From: Pseudomonas sp. KU26590 | GTDB taxonomy: Bacteria; Pseudomonadota; Gammaproteobacteria; Pseudomonadales; Pseudomonadaceae | Length of the DNA stretch: 64,000 nt | Direction: 5' to 3' | NCBI RefSeq assembly: GCF_026153515.1 | Contig: NZ_CP110644.1 | Span: 124,001-188,000, forward strand | In this document: positions 39,893 through 51,298 of the stretch, in pieces | How the letters are laid out: each line of letters opens with the position of its first letter | Position numbering within the stretch: position 1 is the stretch's first letter | Notes under the pieces: generated by a model | The model's database searches: none | Told to the model about the DNA's origin: nothing | The model's input: only the letters and a program-made list of their open reading frames with translations | Translations under genes and position numbers: made by a program

Positions 39893-41206
39893 TCAATCGG
39901 CGTCTCGTGGCAGCAGCAACCCCAACGGCAACCGAACCCTGGCCTCCAGCCCGCCTCCCGAACGATTACGCAACTCGACATTGCCACCGTGCATTGCCGC
40001 AATGCGTTTGACGATCGCCAGGCCAAGCCCTGTCCCCTTGCCACTTCTGGCACGATCACCACGGATGAAGGGATTGAAAATGCCCTCCAGCTCCGACGGA
40101 TCAATCCCCATACCGCGATCCAGCACGCTCAGCACCACGTAGGGCGCACCGCTGTCGCCAGAAACATAGGCCGCCACTTCAACGCCGTCACCGGCATGGT
40201 GCATGGCATTGCCGATGAGGTTATTGAGCAGCCGCTTCATGGAAACCCGTCGCAGCGGGAAAGGCGGAATCGACTCCAGGCATAGCCGGACCTGCTCCAC
40301 CGGGTTGTTGTACGGCGCGACGACCTCGTGGACCAGTTCGACCAGATCGACTTCTTCGACCTCTTCATCGCGCCCGTCCCGGATAAATGCCAGGAATTGA
40401 TCGAGGATGGCATCCATGTCTTCGATGTCGCGGACCATGCCTTCCATGAACTCATTGTTGGCCGGCATCAATTCCAGCGACAGACGCAGCCGGGTCAGCG
40501 GCGTCCGCAAATCGTGGGACACCCCGGCCAGCATCAGCTCACGCTCCTGCCCTGCCTGCTCAACGTCTTCGGCCATCTGGTTGAACGCGCGGTACACCTC
40601 GGTCATTTCGCTGGGCGTGTCGCCCACCGGCAAGCGAACACTACGTCCCTGACCTAGCTGGCGGGCGGCAAAAACCAGCCGTTTGAGCGGCTGATTGAGC
40701 TGGCTGACGAAGATCCATGCCGAGGCCGTCGACAGCAATCCGATCGCCAGGAACCAGCCCAACACGCTCCAGATTTTCTGCCCGCGCAACGGATGCGGGT
40801 ACAGCGGCACCTTCAGCCAGCCATCGCCGAGACTCGGCGCCCTCACCCACAACGCCGGGGGCGCGTGGACACGCAGGCGCACTTCAGTGTCCGCGCCCAG
40901 CTCATCCTGCATTTGCCGCTGATAGATTTCGGAGTATGGCCAGTGCTGCTCGCCTTCCGGCACACCGCCGCCCACCACGCGGATCAGCCCGGCGGCGTCG
41001 GCGATGGTCTGCCGGTCACTCTCATCGGCCGCCCAGTAAGCCCGCAAAGTGAGTGCAACGCCGTGGCTGTATTGGCGATCAACCAGAACATCCTCGTTCA
41101 TCAGCAGATAGACGAGGGTCAGCGCCTTCGAAAACAGCACGACAATGAGCACCAGCCACAGGGTGCGGGAGAAAAAACTTTGCGGGAACCAGAGCGGTGT
41201 CTTCAT
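39893..41206 (-). CDS. envZ: Osmolarity sensor histidine kinase EnvZ (AmgS)
   Basis: A 437-residue kinase with transmembrane helices at about 12-34 and 150-170, a periplasmic domain between, a HAMP linker, the HisKA box GVSHDLRTPLTRLRLSLEL, N box NLIGNAMHHAG, DRGMGI and GTGLGLAI. It matches EnvZ; the P. aeruginosa counterpart at this locus is AmgS, tied to envelope stress and aminoglycoside tolerance. ATG 41206 begins MKTPLWFPQSFFSRTLW. The regulator gene lies 166 bp upstream on the same strand. Confidence 0.93.
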   Translation of the reverse strand: MKTPLWFPQSFFSRTLWLVLIVVLFSKALTLVYLLMNEDVLVDRQYSHGVALTLRAYWAADESDRQTIADAAGLIRVVGGGVPEGEQHWPYSEIYQRQMQDELGADTEVRLRVHAPPALWVRAPSLGDGWLKVPLYPHPLRGQKIWSVLGWFLAIGLLSTASAWIFVSQLNQPLKRLVFAARQLGQGRSVRLPVGDTPSEMTEVYRAFNQMAEDVEQAGQERELMLAGVSHDLRTPLTRLRLSLELMPANNEFMEGMVRDIEDMDAILDQFLAFIRDGRDEEVEEVDLVELVHEVVAPYNNPVEQVRLCLESIPPFPLRRVSMKRLLNNLIGNAMHHAGDGVEVAAYVSGDSGAPYVVLSVLDRGMGIDPSELEGIFNPFIRGDRARSGKGTGLGLAIVKRIAAMHGGNVELRNRSGGGLEARVRLPLGLLLPRDAD

Positions 41207-41372
41207 AACAGCAGCTACACACTTTGCGGAAGCGAGCCGGGCTCGCGAATTTGCGGAACACATGACACAGCAAAAACCAGTCACGCCAATGGCCGCTTTC
41301 GCGAACATCGAGGTGACTGGCTAACGGAGGCGGGCGTAAAACAGGCCCGGCAGGTTACCGTCGAACTTGCTG

Positions 41373-42113
41373 TTACTGCTTGTTGGCGCCGTCCGGCACG
41401 AAAACATAACCCACTCCCCAGACCGTCTGAATGTAACGCGGCTTGGCAGCGTCCACTTCAATCAGACGACGCAGACGGGATATCTGGACGTCGATGGAGC
41501 GCTCCAGCGCGTCCCACTCGCGGCCACGGGCCAGGTTCATCAGTTTGTCCCGCGTCAGCGGCTCACGGGCGTGCATGACCAGCGCCTTCAACACGGCGAA
41601 TTCACCGGTGGTGAGCATGTGCACTTCATCGCCACGCTTGAGCTCGCGCGTGGCGAGCGAAAGAGCGTAATCGCCGAAGGTGACGGTTTCGTCTTCCGTG
41701 GCAGGCGCGCCAGGGACGGGTGCGGATTGACGACGCAGCACGGCGCGGACGCGGGCCATCAGTTCGTCAGGGTTGAAAGGTTTTGCGAGGTAGTCATCAG
41801 CGCCGAGCTCAAGGCCCTTGATGCGGCTGAGCTCGTCGCCCTTGGCGGTGAGCATGATGATGGGGACTTGATTGTTCGCGGCGCGCAGACGGCGGCAGGC
41901 GGACAGGCCGTCTTCGCCCGGCAGCATCAGGTCCAGCACCACGAGGTGGAACACTTCGCGCGCCAGCAGCCGATCCATTTGCTCCACGTTGGGCACAGCC
42001 CGGGCGCGATAGCCCTTGCTGTTGAAAAAGCGTTCTAGCAGGCTGCTCAAGCCCGGGTCATCGTCAACGATGAGGATTTTTTCGCCTTCAGCCGTTTGTG
42101 CAGTGCTGCTCAT
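41373..42113 (-). CDS. ompR: Response regulator OmpR (AmgR)
   Basis: A 246-residue regulator: receiver domain with VDDDPG and phospho-acceptor in VVLDLMLPGEDG, lysine in LAKPFNPDEL, and a winged-helix C-terminal domain (LTTGEFAVLKALVMH; SRLRRLIEVD then YIQTVWGVGYVF). It pairs with the EnvZ-type kinase downstream and is divergent from tex. Confidence 0.95.
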   Translation of the reverse strand: MSSTAQTAEGEKILIVDDDPGLSSLLERFFNSKGYRARAVPNVEQMDRLLAREVFHLVVLDLMLPGEDGLSACRRLRAANNQVPIIMLTAKGDELSRIKGLELGADDYLAKPFNPDELMARVRAVLRRQSAPVPGAPATEDETVTFGDYALSLATRELKRGDEVHMLTTGEFAVLKALVMHAREPLTRDKLMNLARGREWDALERSIDVQISRLRRLIEVDAAKPRYIQTVWGVGYVFVPDGANKQ

Positions 42114-42302
42114 TGGAAGCTCCTTTGATCTCGGCGCGCATTATGGCGTAGCTGCAGTTATGCGCACCGTGTGCATTGTTAGCAGATTTTTCCTGAATCT
42201 ACATGGGTGCTCTCGCTCAGTCACTTGAAGGCGATTCACAGCGGCTGCGCGGGCTGAAACCGGCGTGTCGACGGGCCGATCCCCTATTGAGGGCTCACTG
42301 GG

Positions 42303-42308
42303 TATAAT
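42303..42308 (+). promoter_or_regulatory. Likely -10 box of the tex promoter
   Basis: TATAAT, a perfect sigma70 -10 box, lies 85 bp before the tex start. No good -35 at 16-18 bp was found, only TTGAGG at a short spacing. Confidence 0.4.
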
Positions 42309-42393
42309 GCGCCGCCTTCAAGGTCAGGCAACGCTCGTTCAAGGCGGCTCGCCAGCCGCTGATTTTATGCACACACATTTGCCAGGTGGTTTT

Positions 42394-44718
42394 ATGGACA
42401 GTATCAACAGCCGCATCGCCGAGGAACTCGGCGTCCGCCCGCAACAGGTCGAAGCGGCCGTCGCGCTACTGGATGAAGGCTCAACCGTGCCGTTCATCGC
42501 TCGCTACCGCAAGGAAGTCACTGGCAGCCTCGATGACACGCAACTGCGTCATCTGGAAGAGCGCCTGCGCTACCTGCGCGAACTCGACGAGCGCCGCATC
42601 AGCATCCTCGCCAGCATCGAAGAGCAAGGCAAGCTGACCCCTGAACTGGCGCGCGACATCAAGCTCGCCGACACCAAGACCCGCCTGGAAGACTTGTACC
42701 TGCCGTATAAGCAGAAGCGCCGCACTAAAGGCCAGATCGCGCTGGAAGCCGGCCTGGGCGAGCTGGCCGACGGCATCTTCAACGATCCGACCCTGGCCCC
42801 GGAAACCGAAGCCGCGCGCTTCGTCGATGCCGAAAAAGGCTTCGCCGACGTCAAGGCCGTGCTCGAAGGCGCCAAATACATTTTGATGGAGCGCTTCGCT
42901 GAAGACGCGACGCTGCTGGAGAAGCTGCGCAGCTTCCTCAAGCACGAAGCCGTGATCAGTGCCCGTGTAGTGCCGGGTAAAGAGGAAGAAGGCGCCAAGT
43001 TCCGCGATTACTTCGAACACAACGAGCCGCTCAAGAGCATGCCGTCGCACCGTGCGCTGGCGATCTTCCGGGGTCGCAACGAGGGCGTGCTGAGCTCGGC
43101 GCTGAAAGTCGGCGAAGAGCTGCCCGGCACTCTGCACCCCTGCGAAATGATGATCAGCGAGCGCTTCGGCCTGCAGAATCAGAACCGACCTGCGGACAAG
43201 TGGCTGGCCGAAGTCGTGCGCTGGACCTGGAAGGTCAAGCTGTACTCCAGCCTCGAAACCGACCTGTTCGGCGAGCTGCGCGAAGGTGCCGAAACCGAAG
43301 CGATCAACGTATTTGCTCACAACCTGCACGACCTGTTGCTGGCCGCACCCGCGGGGCCACGCGCCACGCTGGGCCTCGACCCGGGCCTGCGCACGGGCTG
43401 CAAGGTCGCCGTCGTCGACAGCACCGGCAAGCTGCTGGACTACGCCACGGTTTACCCCCACGTACCGAAAAACCAGTGGGATCAGACCATCGCCGTGCTG
43501 GCAGCCCTCTGCGCCAAGCATTCGGTTGACCTGATCGCGATCGGCAACGGCACTGCCAGCCGCGAAACCGACAAGCTGGCCGGCGATCTGATCAAAAAGT
43601 ATCCAGGCCTGAAGATGACCAAGGTCATGGTCTCTGAAGCCGGCGCCTCGGTGTACTCGGCGTCGGAACTCGCCGCCAAGGAATTCCCGGACCTCGATGT
43701 TTCGATCCGCGGCGCTGTTTCCATCGCCCGCCGCTTGCAGGATCCGCTCGCCGAACTGGTAAAAATCGACCCGAAGTCCATCGGCGTCGGCCAATATCAG
43801 CATGACGTCTCGCAGCTCAAACTGGCCCGCGGCCTCGACGCGGTGGTAGAAGACTGCGTGAACGCCGTGGGTGTGGATGTGAACACGGCTTCCGTGGCCC
43901 TGCTGGCGCGGATTTCCGGCCTGAACACCACGTTGGCGCAGAACATCGTTTCCCATCGCGACCAGAACGGCGCGTTCAAGACCCGTGCGGCGCTGAAGAA
44001 AGTCCCGCGTCTGGGCGAGAAAACCTTCGAACAGGCCGCAGGCTTTCTGCGCGTCATGAACGGTGACAACCCGCTGGATTCGTCAGCCGTTCACCCTGAG
44101 GCGTATCCCCTGGTGCAGCGCATTGCCGCCCAGACCGATCGTGATATTCGTTCGCTGATCGGCGACGCAGGCTTCCTGAAGCGTCTGGACCCGAAGAAAT
44201 TCACCGACGAAACCTTCGGCCTGCCTACCGTCACCGACATCCTTCAAGAGCTGGAAAAACCGGGCCGCGATCCGCGTCCGGGGTTCAAGACCGCCGAGTT
44301 CCAGGACGGTGTTGAAGACTTGAAGGATCTTCAGCCGGGCATGATTCTCGAAGGCGTGGTCACCAACGTCACCAACTTCGGTGCGTTCGTTGATATCGGC
44401 GTGCATCAGGACGGTCTGGTGCATATCTCTGCGCTTTCGGAGAAGTTCATCAAGGACCCTCGCGAAGCGGTCAAAGCTGGCGATGTGGTGAAGGTCAAGG
44501 TGATGGAGGTGGACATCCCGCGTAAGCGCGTCGGTCTGTCAATGCGCATGAGCGACACGCCGGGCGAGAAAGTCGACGGCGCTCGCGGTGCCCGTCCTGG
44601 TTCGGCGCCGCGTCAGCAGCAAGGCAACGCCCCTCGCAAGGAAGCCGCCACCCCGGCGCCAAGCAACAATCCGATGGCGTCGCTGTTCGCCAACGCCAAG
44701 CAATTGAAGAAGCGCTGA
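42394..44718 (+). CDS. tex: Tex transcription accessory protein (S1 RNA-binding)
   Basis: A 774-residue nucleic-acid-binding protein. N-terminal Tex helices ([23 protein letters not shown]), a YqgF/RNase H-like core ([18 protein letters not shown]), helix-hairpin-helix segments ([18 protein letters not shown]) and a C-terminal S1 domain ([21 protein letters not shown]) are in the known order. The tail is low-complexity and basic. Start ATG 42394. The stop overlaps the start of the thioesterase gene (TGATG). Confidence 0.97.
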   Translation: MDSINSRIAEELGVRPQQVEAAVALLDEGSTVPFIARYRKEVTGSLDDTQLRHLEERLRYLRELDERRISILASIEEQGKLTPELARDIKLADTKTRLEDLYLPYKQKRRTKGQIALEAGLGELADGIFNDPTLAPETEAARFVDAEKGFADVKAVLEGAKYILMERFAEDATLLEKLRSFLKHEAVISARVVPGKEEEGAKFRDYFEHNEPLKSMPSHRALAIFRGRNEGVLSSALKVGEELPGTLHPCEMMISERFGLQNQNRPADKWLAEVVRWTWKVKLYSSLETDLFGELREGAETEAINVFAHNLHDLLLAAPAGPRATLGLDPGLRTGCKVAVVDSTGKLLDYATVYPHVPKNQWDQTIAVLAALCAKHSVDLIAIGNGTASRETDKLAGDLIKKYPGLKMTKVMVSEAGASVYSASELAAKEFPDLDVSIRGAVSIARRLQDPLAELVKIDPKSIGVGQYQHDVSQLKLARGLDAVVEDCVNAVGVDVNTASVALLARISGLNTTLAQNIVSHRDQNGAFKTRAALKKVPRLGEKTFEQAAGFLRVMNGDNPLDSSAVHPEAYPLVQRIAAQTDRDIRSLIGDAGFLKRLDPKKFTDETFGLPTVTDILQELEKPGRDPRPGFKTAEFQDGVEDLKDLQPGMILEGVVTNVTNFGAFVDIGVHQDGLVHISALSEKFIKDPREAVKAGDVVKVKVMEVDIPRKRVGLSMRMSDTPGEKVDGARGARPGSAPRQQQGNAPRKEAATPAPSNNPMASLFANAKQLKKR

Positions 44719-45101
44719 TGGATATCCCTGATGAACTGACCCAGAGCGCCTACTTCAAGACGCTCGGCTGCCGGGTGGTGCAACTGGACGAGGGTGTCGC
44801 CGTCGTGGCCCTGCCGCTTGAGCCGCACCTGCGCAATCGCGGCAATGTCATGCATGGCGGCGCGCTGTTCAGTCTGGTCGACATCACCATGGGGCTGGCC
44901 TGCTCCAGCGCCCACGGCTTCGACAAACAAAGTGTCACCGTGGAATGCAAAATCAATTACATGCGCGCCGTGGCGGAGGGCGAGGTCATCTGCACCAGCA
45001 CGGTGCTGCATGCCGGACGCCGAACGCTGGTGGTCGAAGCCGACGTTCGCCAGAACGACAAGCTGGTGGCCAAAGCGCAGGGCACGTTCGCGATCGTCTA
45101 G
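44718..45101 (+). CDS. PaaI-type thioesterase
   Basis: A 127-residue hotdog protein with the PaaI-type signature NRGNVMHGGALFSLVDITMGLAC, the HGG turn and Asp that act on acyl-CoA. Its start shares a base with the tex stop (TGATG), so translation is coupled. The acyl substrate is unknown. Confidence 0.9.
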   Translation: MDIPDELTQSAYFKTLGCRVVQLDEGVAVVALPLEPHLRNRGNVMHGGALFSLVDITMGLACSSAHGFDKQSVTVECKINYMRAVAEGEVICTSTVLHAGRRTLVVEADVRQNDKLVAKAQGTFAIV

Positions 45102-45122
45102 CTGTCAGATAGCGTTATGAGT

Positions 45123-45155
45123 TAATTTCGGCACTGTTCAGCAGTGTCGAAATTA
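45123..45155. terminator. Long hairpin after the thioesterase gene
   Basis: A 14-bp stem (TAATTTCGGCACTG / CAGTGTCGAAATTA, one G-U pair) with a 5-nt loop, but no T tract. It could be a weak terminator or an mRNA 3' stabiliser. Confidence 0.55.
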
Positions 45156-45298
45156 TCTGATTTCCTTGTAGGAACGATCAGCGACGGGCATCGGCGTTAG
45201 GGCCATCGACGAGGCGAAAACGCCAGTTCCTTTCTTCACCCTTGTAGACCGCCATATCGCCCCCATATAGGGCCGACTGACGCGTGAAGGATTCCAAC

Positions 45299-46885
45299 TT
45301 GAGCGAACTTCTCAACCGCCGCCTGACTCTGCTTGGCGAGCACTCCAACCTCTCCCTGCTGGAGAAGTGCTTGCACGGCATCGAGCGTGAATGCCTGCGC
45401 GTTACGGGCGAAGGCCGTCTGGCGCAAACACCGCACCCGGAAGCCTTGGGCGCGGCGCTGACCAACGAGCAAATCACCACCGATTACTCCGAGTCGCTGC
45501 TGGAGTTCATCACTCCGGCCCTGGCCAACCCTGCTGAAACGCTGGAAAGCCTGGATAAGATCCATCGCTTCGCGTACAGCAAACTGGGCAGCGAATACAT
45601 CTGGAGCCCGTCGATGCCGTGCCCGCTGCCGGCCGAAGCGGATATCCCGATCGCCTATTTCGGCACGTCCAATATCGGCAAGCTCAAGTACGTCTATCGT
45701 CAGGGCCTGGCCCTGCGTTACGGCAAAACCATGCAGTGCATCGCCGGCATTCATTACAACTTCTCGTTGCCCGAGGCCATCTGGCCCGTGCTCAAGCAGG
45801 ACGCGAAATTCGAAGGCGATGACCGTGATTTTCAGTCCGAGAGCTACATCGGCCTGATTCGCAACTTCCGTCGTTACAGCTGGCTGCTGATGTACCTGTT
45901 CGGCGCGTCGCCGGCGCTTGACGCCAGCTTCCTGCGGGGCCGCTCCCATCAGCTTGAGCAATTCGACGCCGAAACGCTGTATCTGCCATACGCCACCAGC
46001 CTGCGGATGAGCGATCTGGGTTATCAGAGTAATGCCCAGGCGGACCTGACGCCTTGCTACAACGACCTGCTGACTTACACCGACAGCCTGCGCCGCGCGG
46101 TGGCAACGCCCTACGCGCCTTACGTCGAAATCGGCACGCACAAGGATGGCGAGTGGATTCAGCTCAACACAAACGTGCTGCAGATCGAGAACGAGTATTA
46201 CTCGACGATCCGCCCGAAACGCGTCACCTATTCCGGCGAACGCCCGATTCAGGCGCTAGTCGCGCGCGGCGTGCAGTACGTGGAAGTCCGCTGCCTGGAC
46301 ATCAACCCGTTCCTGCCGGTGGGCATCGACCTTCAGCAATCGCGGTTCATTGATGCGTTCATTCTGTACTGCGCGCTTCACGACAGCCCGCAACTGGCGA
46401 CCAACGAGTGCGGCAACGCCAGCACGAACTTCCTGACCGTGGTGAAGGAAGGTCGCCGCCCCGGCCTGCAACTGAACCGCAACGACACGACGATTGACCT
46501 GAAAGTCTGGGCCAACGAGATGCTGGACACGATCAGGCCGATCTGTGAACTGCTCGATGCCAGCCAGGGCACGGATCAGCACGTCAAATCGCTGGACGTT
46601 CAGCGGGCGAAAGTGGCCGACGCCTCTCTGACGCCTTCGGCACAAGTGCTGGCGGCCATGACCGAGCACAAGGAAGGCTTCACGGCCTTCTCGCTGCGAC
46701 AGTCGCAGATTCACGCTGATCACTTCCGCAGCAATCCGCTGAGCGCCGAGGACCAGACGCATTTCGAAAGCAAGGCGCGCGAGTCGCTGGCTCAGCAAGC
46801 GGAGTTGGAACAGAGCGAAGAGAAAGTGGATTTCGACACGTTCGTGGGTGCGTATCAGGCGAGCATTCTGGCGATCAGCAACTGA
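45299..46885 (+). CDS. gshA: Glutamate-cysteine ligase
   Basis: The first enzyme of glutathione synthesis, joining glutamate and cysteine with ATP. The 528 residues carry [34 protein letters not shown] and MPCPLP, typical of the proteobacterial GshA class. TTG 45299 (MSELLNRR) is preferred because AAGGA lies 7 nt before it and it matches the P. aeruginosa start that I recall; GTG 45284 has no ribosome binding site. A hairpin follows the stop. Confidence 0.94.
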   Translation: MSELLNRRLTLLGEHSNLSLLEKCLHGIERECLRVTGEGRLAQTPHPEALGAALTNEQITTDYSESLLEFITPALANPAETLESLDKIHRFAYSKLGSEYIWSPSMPCPLPAEADIPIAYFGTSNIGKLKYVYRQGLALRYGKTMQCIAGIHYNFSLPEAIWPVLKQDAKFEGDDRDFQSESYIGLIRNFRRYSWLLMYLFGASPALDASFLRGRSHQLEQFDAETLYLPYATSLRMSDLGYQSNAQADLTPCYNDLLTYTDSLRRAVATPYAPYVEIGTHKDGEWIQLNTNVLQIENEYYSTIRPKRVTYSGERPIQALVARGVQYVEVRCLDINPFLPVGIDLQQSRFIDAFILYCALHDSPQLATNECGNASTNFLTVVKEGRRPGLQLNRNDTTIDLKVWANEMLDTIRPICELLDASQGTDQHVKSLDVQRAKVADASLTPSAQVLAAMTEHKEGFTAFSLRQSQIHADHFRSNPLSAEDQTHFESKARESLAQQAELEQSEEKVDFDTFVGAYQASILAISN

Positions 46886-46888
46886 CAA

Positions 46889-46920
46889 AATGGGTCGTAT
46901 CATCAACTGACACGACCCAA
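46889..46920. terminator. Weak hairpin after gshA
   Basis: TGGGTCGT (46891-46898) and ACGACCCA (46912-46919) form an 8-bp stem with a 13-nt loop, no T-run. Confidence 0.35.
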
Positions 46921-46948
46921 TCAACCCTGCGGAAGTATCACGGCCCAC

Positions 46949-47036
46949 TGCAGGAGCACGCTTGCCTGCGAAGGCGGAGTGTCAATCAACCGATCCGTCG
47001 CAGCCAGAATGCGTTCGCGGGCAAGCGCGCTCCTAC
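46949..47036. repeat. REPIN, intact copy upstream of the IS
   Basis: GCAGGAGCACGCTTGCCTGC opens and GCGGGCAAGCGCGCTCCTAC closes an 88-bp unit. Its interior (GCGGAGTGTCAA..., CAGCCAGAATGCGTTCGCG) is nearly the same as the copy broken by the IS, so the two arose by duplication. A single degenerate REP (CGCGAGCAAGCTCACTCCCA) follows at 47084-47103. Confidence 0.9.
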
Positions 47037-47149
47037 TTTGGATTTCGGTCGTCTAGCACCTAGGCACCTGACCCACCGCCTTCGCGAGCAAGCTCACTCC
47101 CACAGGTTTTGCATCCAGCGCTGATCTCCTTTGCACTACGACTCACTGT

Positions 47150-47160
47150 AGGAGCGCGCT
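47150..47160. repeat. Left fragment of the REPIN interrupted by the IS
   Basis: AGGAGCGCGCT is the first part of a REP head whose remainder continues at 48410 on the other side of the IS. The last three bases GCT (47158-47160) are the target-site duplication. Confidence 0.85.
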
Positions 47161-47226
47161 TGAACTGGCTTAATGATTTTGGACATCTCAATCGGGCGCT
47201 AAGATAGCGCCCAAATCCGAGGTGTT

Positions 47227-48368
<1,142 letters not shown>

Positions 48369-48406
48369 AAACCTAGACGGGTGTCCAGAATTACTTGACC
48401 AGTTCA

Positions 48407-48484
48407 GCTTGCCCGCGAAGGCGGAGTGTCAACCCACAGATCTGTCACAGCCAGAATGCGTTCGCGGGCAAGCGCGCTCCTACA
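48407..48484. repeat. Right fragment of the REPIN interrupted by the IS
   Basis: After the GCT duplication the REP resumes (TGCCCGCGAAGG) and the unit closes with GCGGGCAAGCGCGCTCCTAC. Joined to the left fragment without the IS it restores a normal REPIN like the one at 46949. Confidence 0.9.
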
Positions 48485-48526
48485 GGTGGTCATGTCGATG
48501 CCGGTGTTGAAAACCGGCATGACGCC

Positions 48527-49825
48527 TTAAATCGCCTTTTCGAAAATCTTCGAATTACGCTGGTAGTTGTACAGCGACGCACGTGCGCTGGGCAGGCGGT
48601 CGACGCTGCTGGCCTCGAAACCGCGCTCCTGGAACCAGTGCGCAGTACGCGTCGTGAGGACAAACAGGGTTTTCAGACCCAATGCCCGGGCACGTTCTTC
48701 GATGCGCTCAAGCAACTCGTCGCCGCGCCCGCCGTGGCGGTACTCGGGGTTCACCGCCAGACACGCCAGCTCACCCGTTTCGGAATCGGCAATCGGGTAC
48801 AGCGCCGCGCAGGCGATGATGAGGCCTTCGCGCTCGACCACGCTGAACTGCTCGATTTCCCGCTCCAGCACTTCCCTCGACCGACGCACCAGGATGCCCT
48901 GCTCCTCCAGCGGCGTGATGAGGTCGATGAGCCCACCGACGTCGCCAATCGACGCTTCGCGCACCAGCTCGAATTGCTCCTGGGCCACCAGTGTGCCGCC
49001 GCCGGCGCGGGTGAACAGCTCGGAAAGCAGCGCGCCGTCTTCGGCGTAGCTGACGATATGGCTGCGCGCCACACCACCGCGACAGGCCTGAGCCGCCGCA
49101 TCCAGTAGCTCCGCCTGGTAGTTGCTGCCTAGGCGTTGAAGGTGCGCGGGGACCTGTTGCGGACGCAGCTCACGGACCAATCGGCCCTGCTCGTCCAGCA
49201 AGCCTGACTCGGCGCCAAACAGCAGCAGCTTTTCCGCCCCCAGATCAATGGCCGCACGCGTCGCAACGTCTTCGCAGGCCAAGTTGAAGATCTCGCCGGT
49301 GGGCGAGTACCCCAGCGGGGACAGCAACACGATGGAGCGTTCGTCGAGCAGCCGACTGATGCCCTTGCGGTCGATGCGACGTACTTCGCCGGTGTGTTGG
49401 AAATCAACGCCTTCAAGGACGCCGATCGGCCGTGCGGTGACAAAGTTGCCCCCCGTGACGCGCAACCGCGAGCCCTGCATCGGCGAGGCGGCCATGTCCA
49501 TCGACAAACGCGCCTCGATGGCAATTCGCAGGGCCCCGACGGCGTCGATCACGCATTCGAGCGTGGCGAAATCGGTCACGCGCATGTCGTGATGGAAATG
49601 CGGCGTCAGGCCACGGGCCTGCAAGCGGCTTTCGATCTGCGGGCGGGAGCCATAAACCAGCACGAGGCGCACGCCGAGGCTGTGCAGCAACACGAGGTCG
49701 TGGACAATGTTGCCGAAGTTCGGGTGCGCTACGCCATCGCCCGGAAGCATGACGACGAAGGTGCAATCCCGGTGGGCATTGATGTAGGGGGACGCGTGGC
49801 GGAGCCAATTAACGTAATCGGGCAT
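48527..49825 (-). CDS. argA: N-acetylglutamate synthase
   Basis: The first enzyme of arginine synthesis: a 432-residue fusion of an amino-acid-kinase domain (about 20-285; LVLVYGSRPQIESRLQARG, LLSPLGYSPTGEIFNL) and a GNAT acetyltransferase domain (about 295-430; ELACLAVNPEYRHGGRGDEL, the acetyl-CoA loop). It is normally feedback-inhibited by arginine. It lies 159 bp downstream of argE on the same strand, and a possible leader peptide lies between them. Confidence 0.96.
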   Translation of the reverse strand: MPDYVNWLRHASPYINAHRDCTFVVMLPGDGVAHPNFGNIVHDLVLLHSLGVRLVLVYGSRPQIESRLQARGLTPHFHHDMRVTDFATLECVIDAVGALRIAIEARLSMDMAASPMQGSRLRVTGGNFVTARPIGVLEGVDFQHTGEVRRIDRKGISRLLDERSIVLLSPLGYSPTGEIFNLACEDVATRAAIDLGAEKLLLFGAESGLLDEQGRLVRELRPQQVPAHLQRLGSNYQAELLDAAAQACRGGVARSHIVSYAEDGALLSELFTRAGGGTLVAQEQFELVREASIGDVGGLIDLITPLEEQGILVRRSREVLEREIEQFSVVEREGLIIACAALYPIADSETGELACLAVNPEYRHGGRGDELLERIEERARALGLKTLFVLTTRTAHWFQERGFEASSVDRLPSARASLYNYQRNSKIFEKAI

Positions 49826-49884
49826 ATCCGAAAGGAGCCTGTAGTGGATGGACGAAGGGTGGAGAACTCAAGACGGCATGAGCC

Positions 49885-49911
49885 TCATCGTCGGAACAGG
49901 CATCGCAACAC
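49885..49911 (-). CDS. Possible Arg-rich leader peptide of argA (8 codons)
   Basis: AAGGAG is followed after 7 nt by GTG TTG CGA TGC CTG TTC CGA CGA TGA, reading MLRCLFRR, with three Arg in eight residues. It lies 59 bp before the argA start. The ribosome binding site is better than that of argA itself. It could couple arginine supply to argA expression by ribosome stalling, but no clear terminator hairpin was found downstream, so this is tentative. Confidence 0.3.
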   Translation of the reverse strand: MLRCLFRR

Positions 49912-49983
49912 GCGTACTCTCCTTTTCGGGTAATGGTGAGACAGGCCCTGACTCAACCAGCACTTGGGCGCATTCAAGGGCAC

Positions 49984-51132
49984 TCAAGGGGTAGCCAGGC
50001 AGTAATGTTCGATCAATTGACGTAACAGACGCACTGTAGGCTGCAAACGTGACATTTCAAGATACTCACCGGGCTGGTGCGCACAGGCGATATCACCGGG
50101 CCCCATCACGATGGTTTCGCAACCAAGGCGCTGAAGATAAGGCGCTTCGGTGCCAAATGCCACTGCTTCGGCCGTATGACCGGTCAGACGCTCGGCAATC
50201 CGCACCAGTTCTGCATCGGCGCTTTCTTCAAACGGGGACACTTCCGAAAACAGAGGCGCGTAGTCGATCTGTACTTGGTGCAGTTCGGCGACGGGCTGCA
50301 GCTTCTGCCGGATCGCGGCGCGCAGCACTTCCGGGTCCATGCCCGGCAGCGGGCGCAGGTCGAACTCAAGCGAACACTGCCCGCATATCCGGTTAGGGTT
50401 GTCGCCGCCATGGATGCAGCCGAAATTCAGGGTCGGTTGCGGCACGCTGAACTGCGGATTGCGGTATTGCTCTTGCCACTGCCGGCGCAGGCCTTTCAGC
50501 TCGCCAATGGCGTCGTACATGGCTTCCAGGGCGCTACGCCCCAGGCTTGGGTCCGAGGAGTGACCGCTGCGGCCGAGAATCTCGATGCGCTCCATCATCA
50601 CGCCCTTGTGCAGGCGGACCGGCTTGAGGCGGGTCGGCTCGCCAATAACCGCCGCGCGGCCCAGCACACCGCCGGCCGCCGCCAACGCCTTGGCACCGGC
50701 CATGGAGCTTTCTTCGTCGCAGGTGGCGAGGATGATCAGCGGCTGCTTGAACGGCTGATCGAGCAGCGGCTGCAGCGCTTCGATGGCCAGGGCGAAGAAG
50801 CCCTTCATGTCGCAGCTGCCCAGTCCTACCCAATTGCCGTCAACTTCGGTCAGTTTCAGCGGATCGGTCTTCCACAACGCATCGTCGTAAGGAACCGTAT
50901 CGCTGTGCCCCGCCAGCACCAGCCCGCCGGGACCCGTGCCGAAAGTGGCCAGCAGATTGAACTTGCCCGGGCTCACGTGCTGGATGTCGCAGGCAAAACC
51001 CAGATCGCCCAGCCACCCTGCCAGCAGATCAATGACGGCGCGATTGGACTGGTCGAGCGCAGGCTGCGTACAGCTCACAGACGGCGCGGCGATCAGGGCG
51101 GCGAACTGGTCTTTCATGGACGGCAACGGCAT
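49984..51132 (-). CDS. argE: Acetylornithine deacetylase
   Basis: A 382-residue M20 metallopeptidase that releases ornithine from N-acetylornithine. Metal-site motifs: VLAGHSDTVPYDD, GLGSCDMKGFFA, CDEESSMAGAK with the catalytic Glu pair, and the late His in CAHQPGEYLE. The dimerisation insert (GRSGHSSDPSLG) is present. It lies upstream of argA on the same strand, 159 bp apart. Confidence 0.95.
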   Translation of the reverse strand: MPLPSMKDQFAALIAAPSVSCTQPALDQSNRAVIDLLAGWLGDLGFACDIQHVSPGKFNLLATFGTGPGGLVLAGHSDTVPYDDALWKTDPLKLTEVDGNWVGLGSCDMKGFFALAIEALQPLLDQPFKQPLIILATCDEESSMAGAKALAAAGGVLGRAAVIGEPTRLKPVRLHKGVMMERIEILGRSGHSSDPSLGRSALEAMYDAIGELKGLRRQWQEQYRNPQFSVPQPTLNFGCIHGGDNPNRICGQCSLEFDLRPLPGMDPEVLRAAIRQKLQPVAELHQVQIDYAPLFSEVSPFEESADAELVRIAERLTGHTAEAVAFGTEAPYLQRLGCETIVMGPGDIACAHQPGEYLEMSRLQPTVRLLRQLIEHYCLATP

Positions 51133-51298
51133 AGGCGACTCCGGTGATGGGGTGCGACACGCGGACCATCATAGGTCGATTGCCCCGCATGAATAAACTG
51201 TCACGGTTGATGTCCTGTACACTGCACGGCCCACGCAGCTGTGTCGATTCCGGCTGCGACCCCTGTTATCAGCGATAGAGCGTTTGGATTCTCCGGCC

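Noticed and set aside
42481..43956. A 491-codon minus-strand frame inside tex
   Set aside because: Antisense shadow; the plus strand encodes a full Tex protein with S1 domain.
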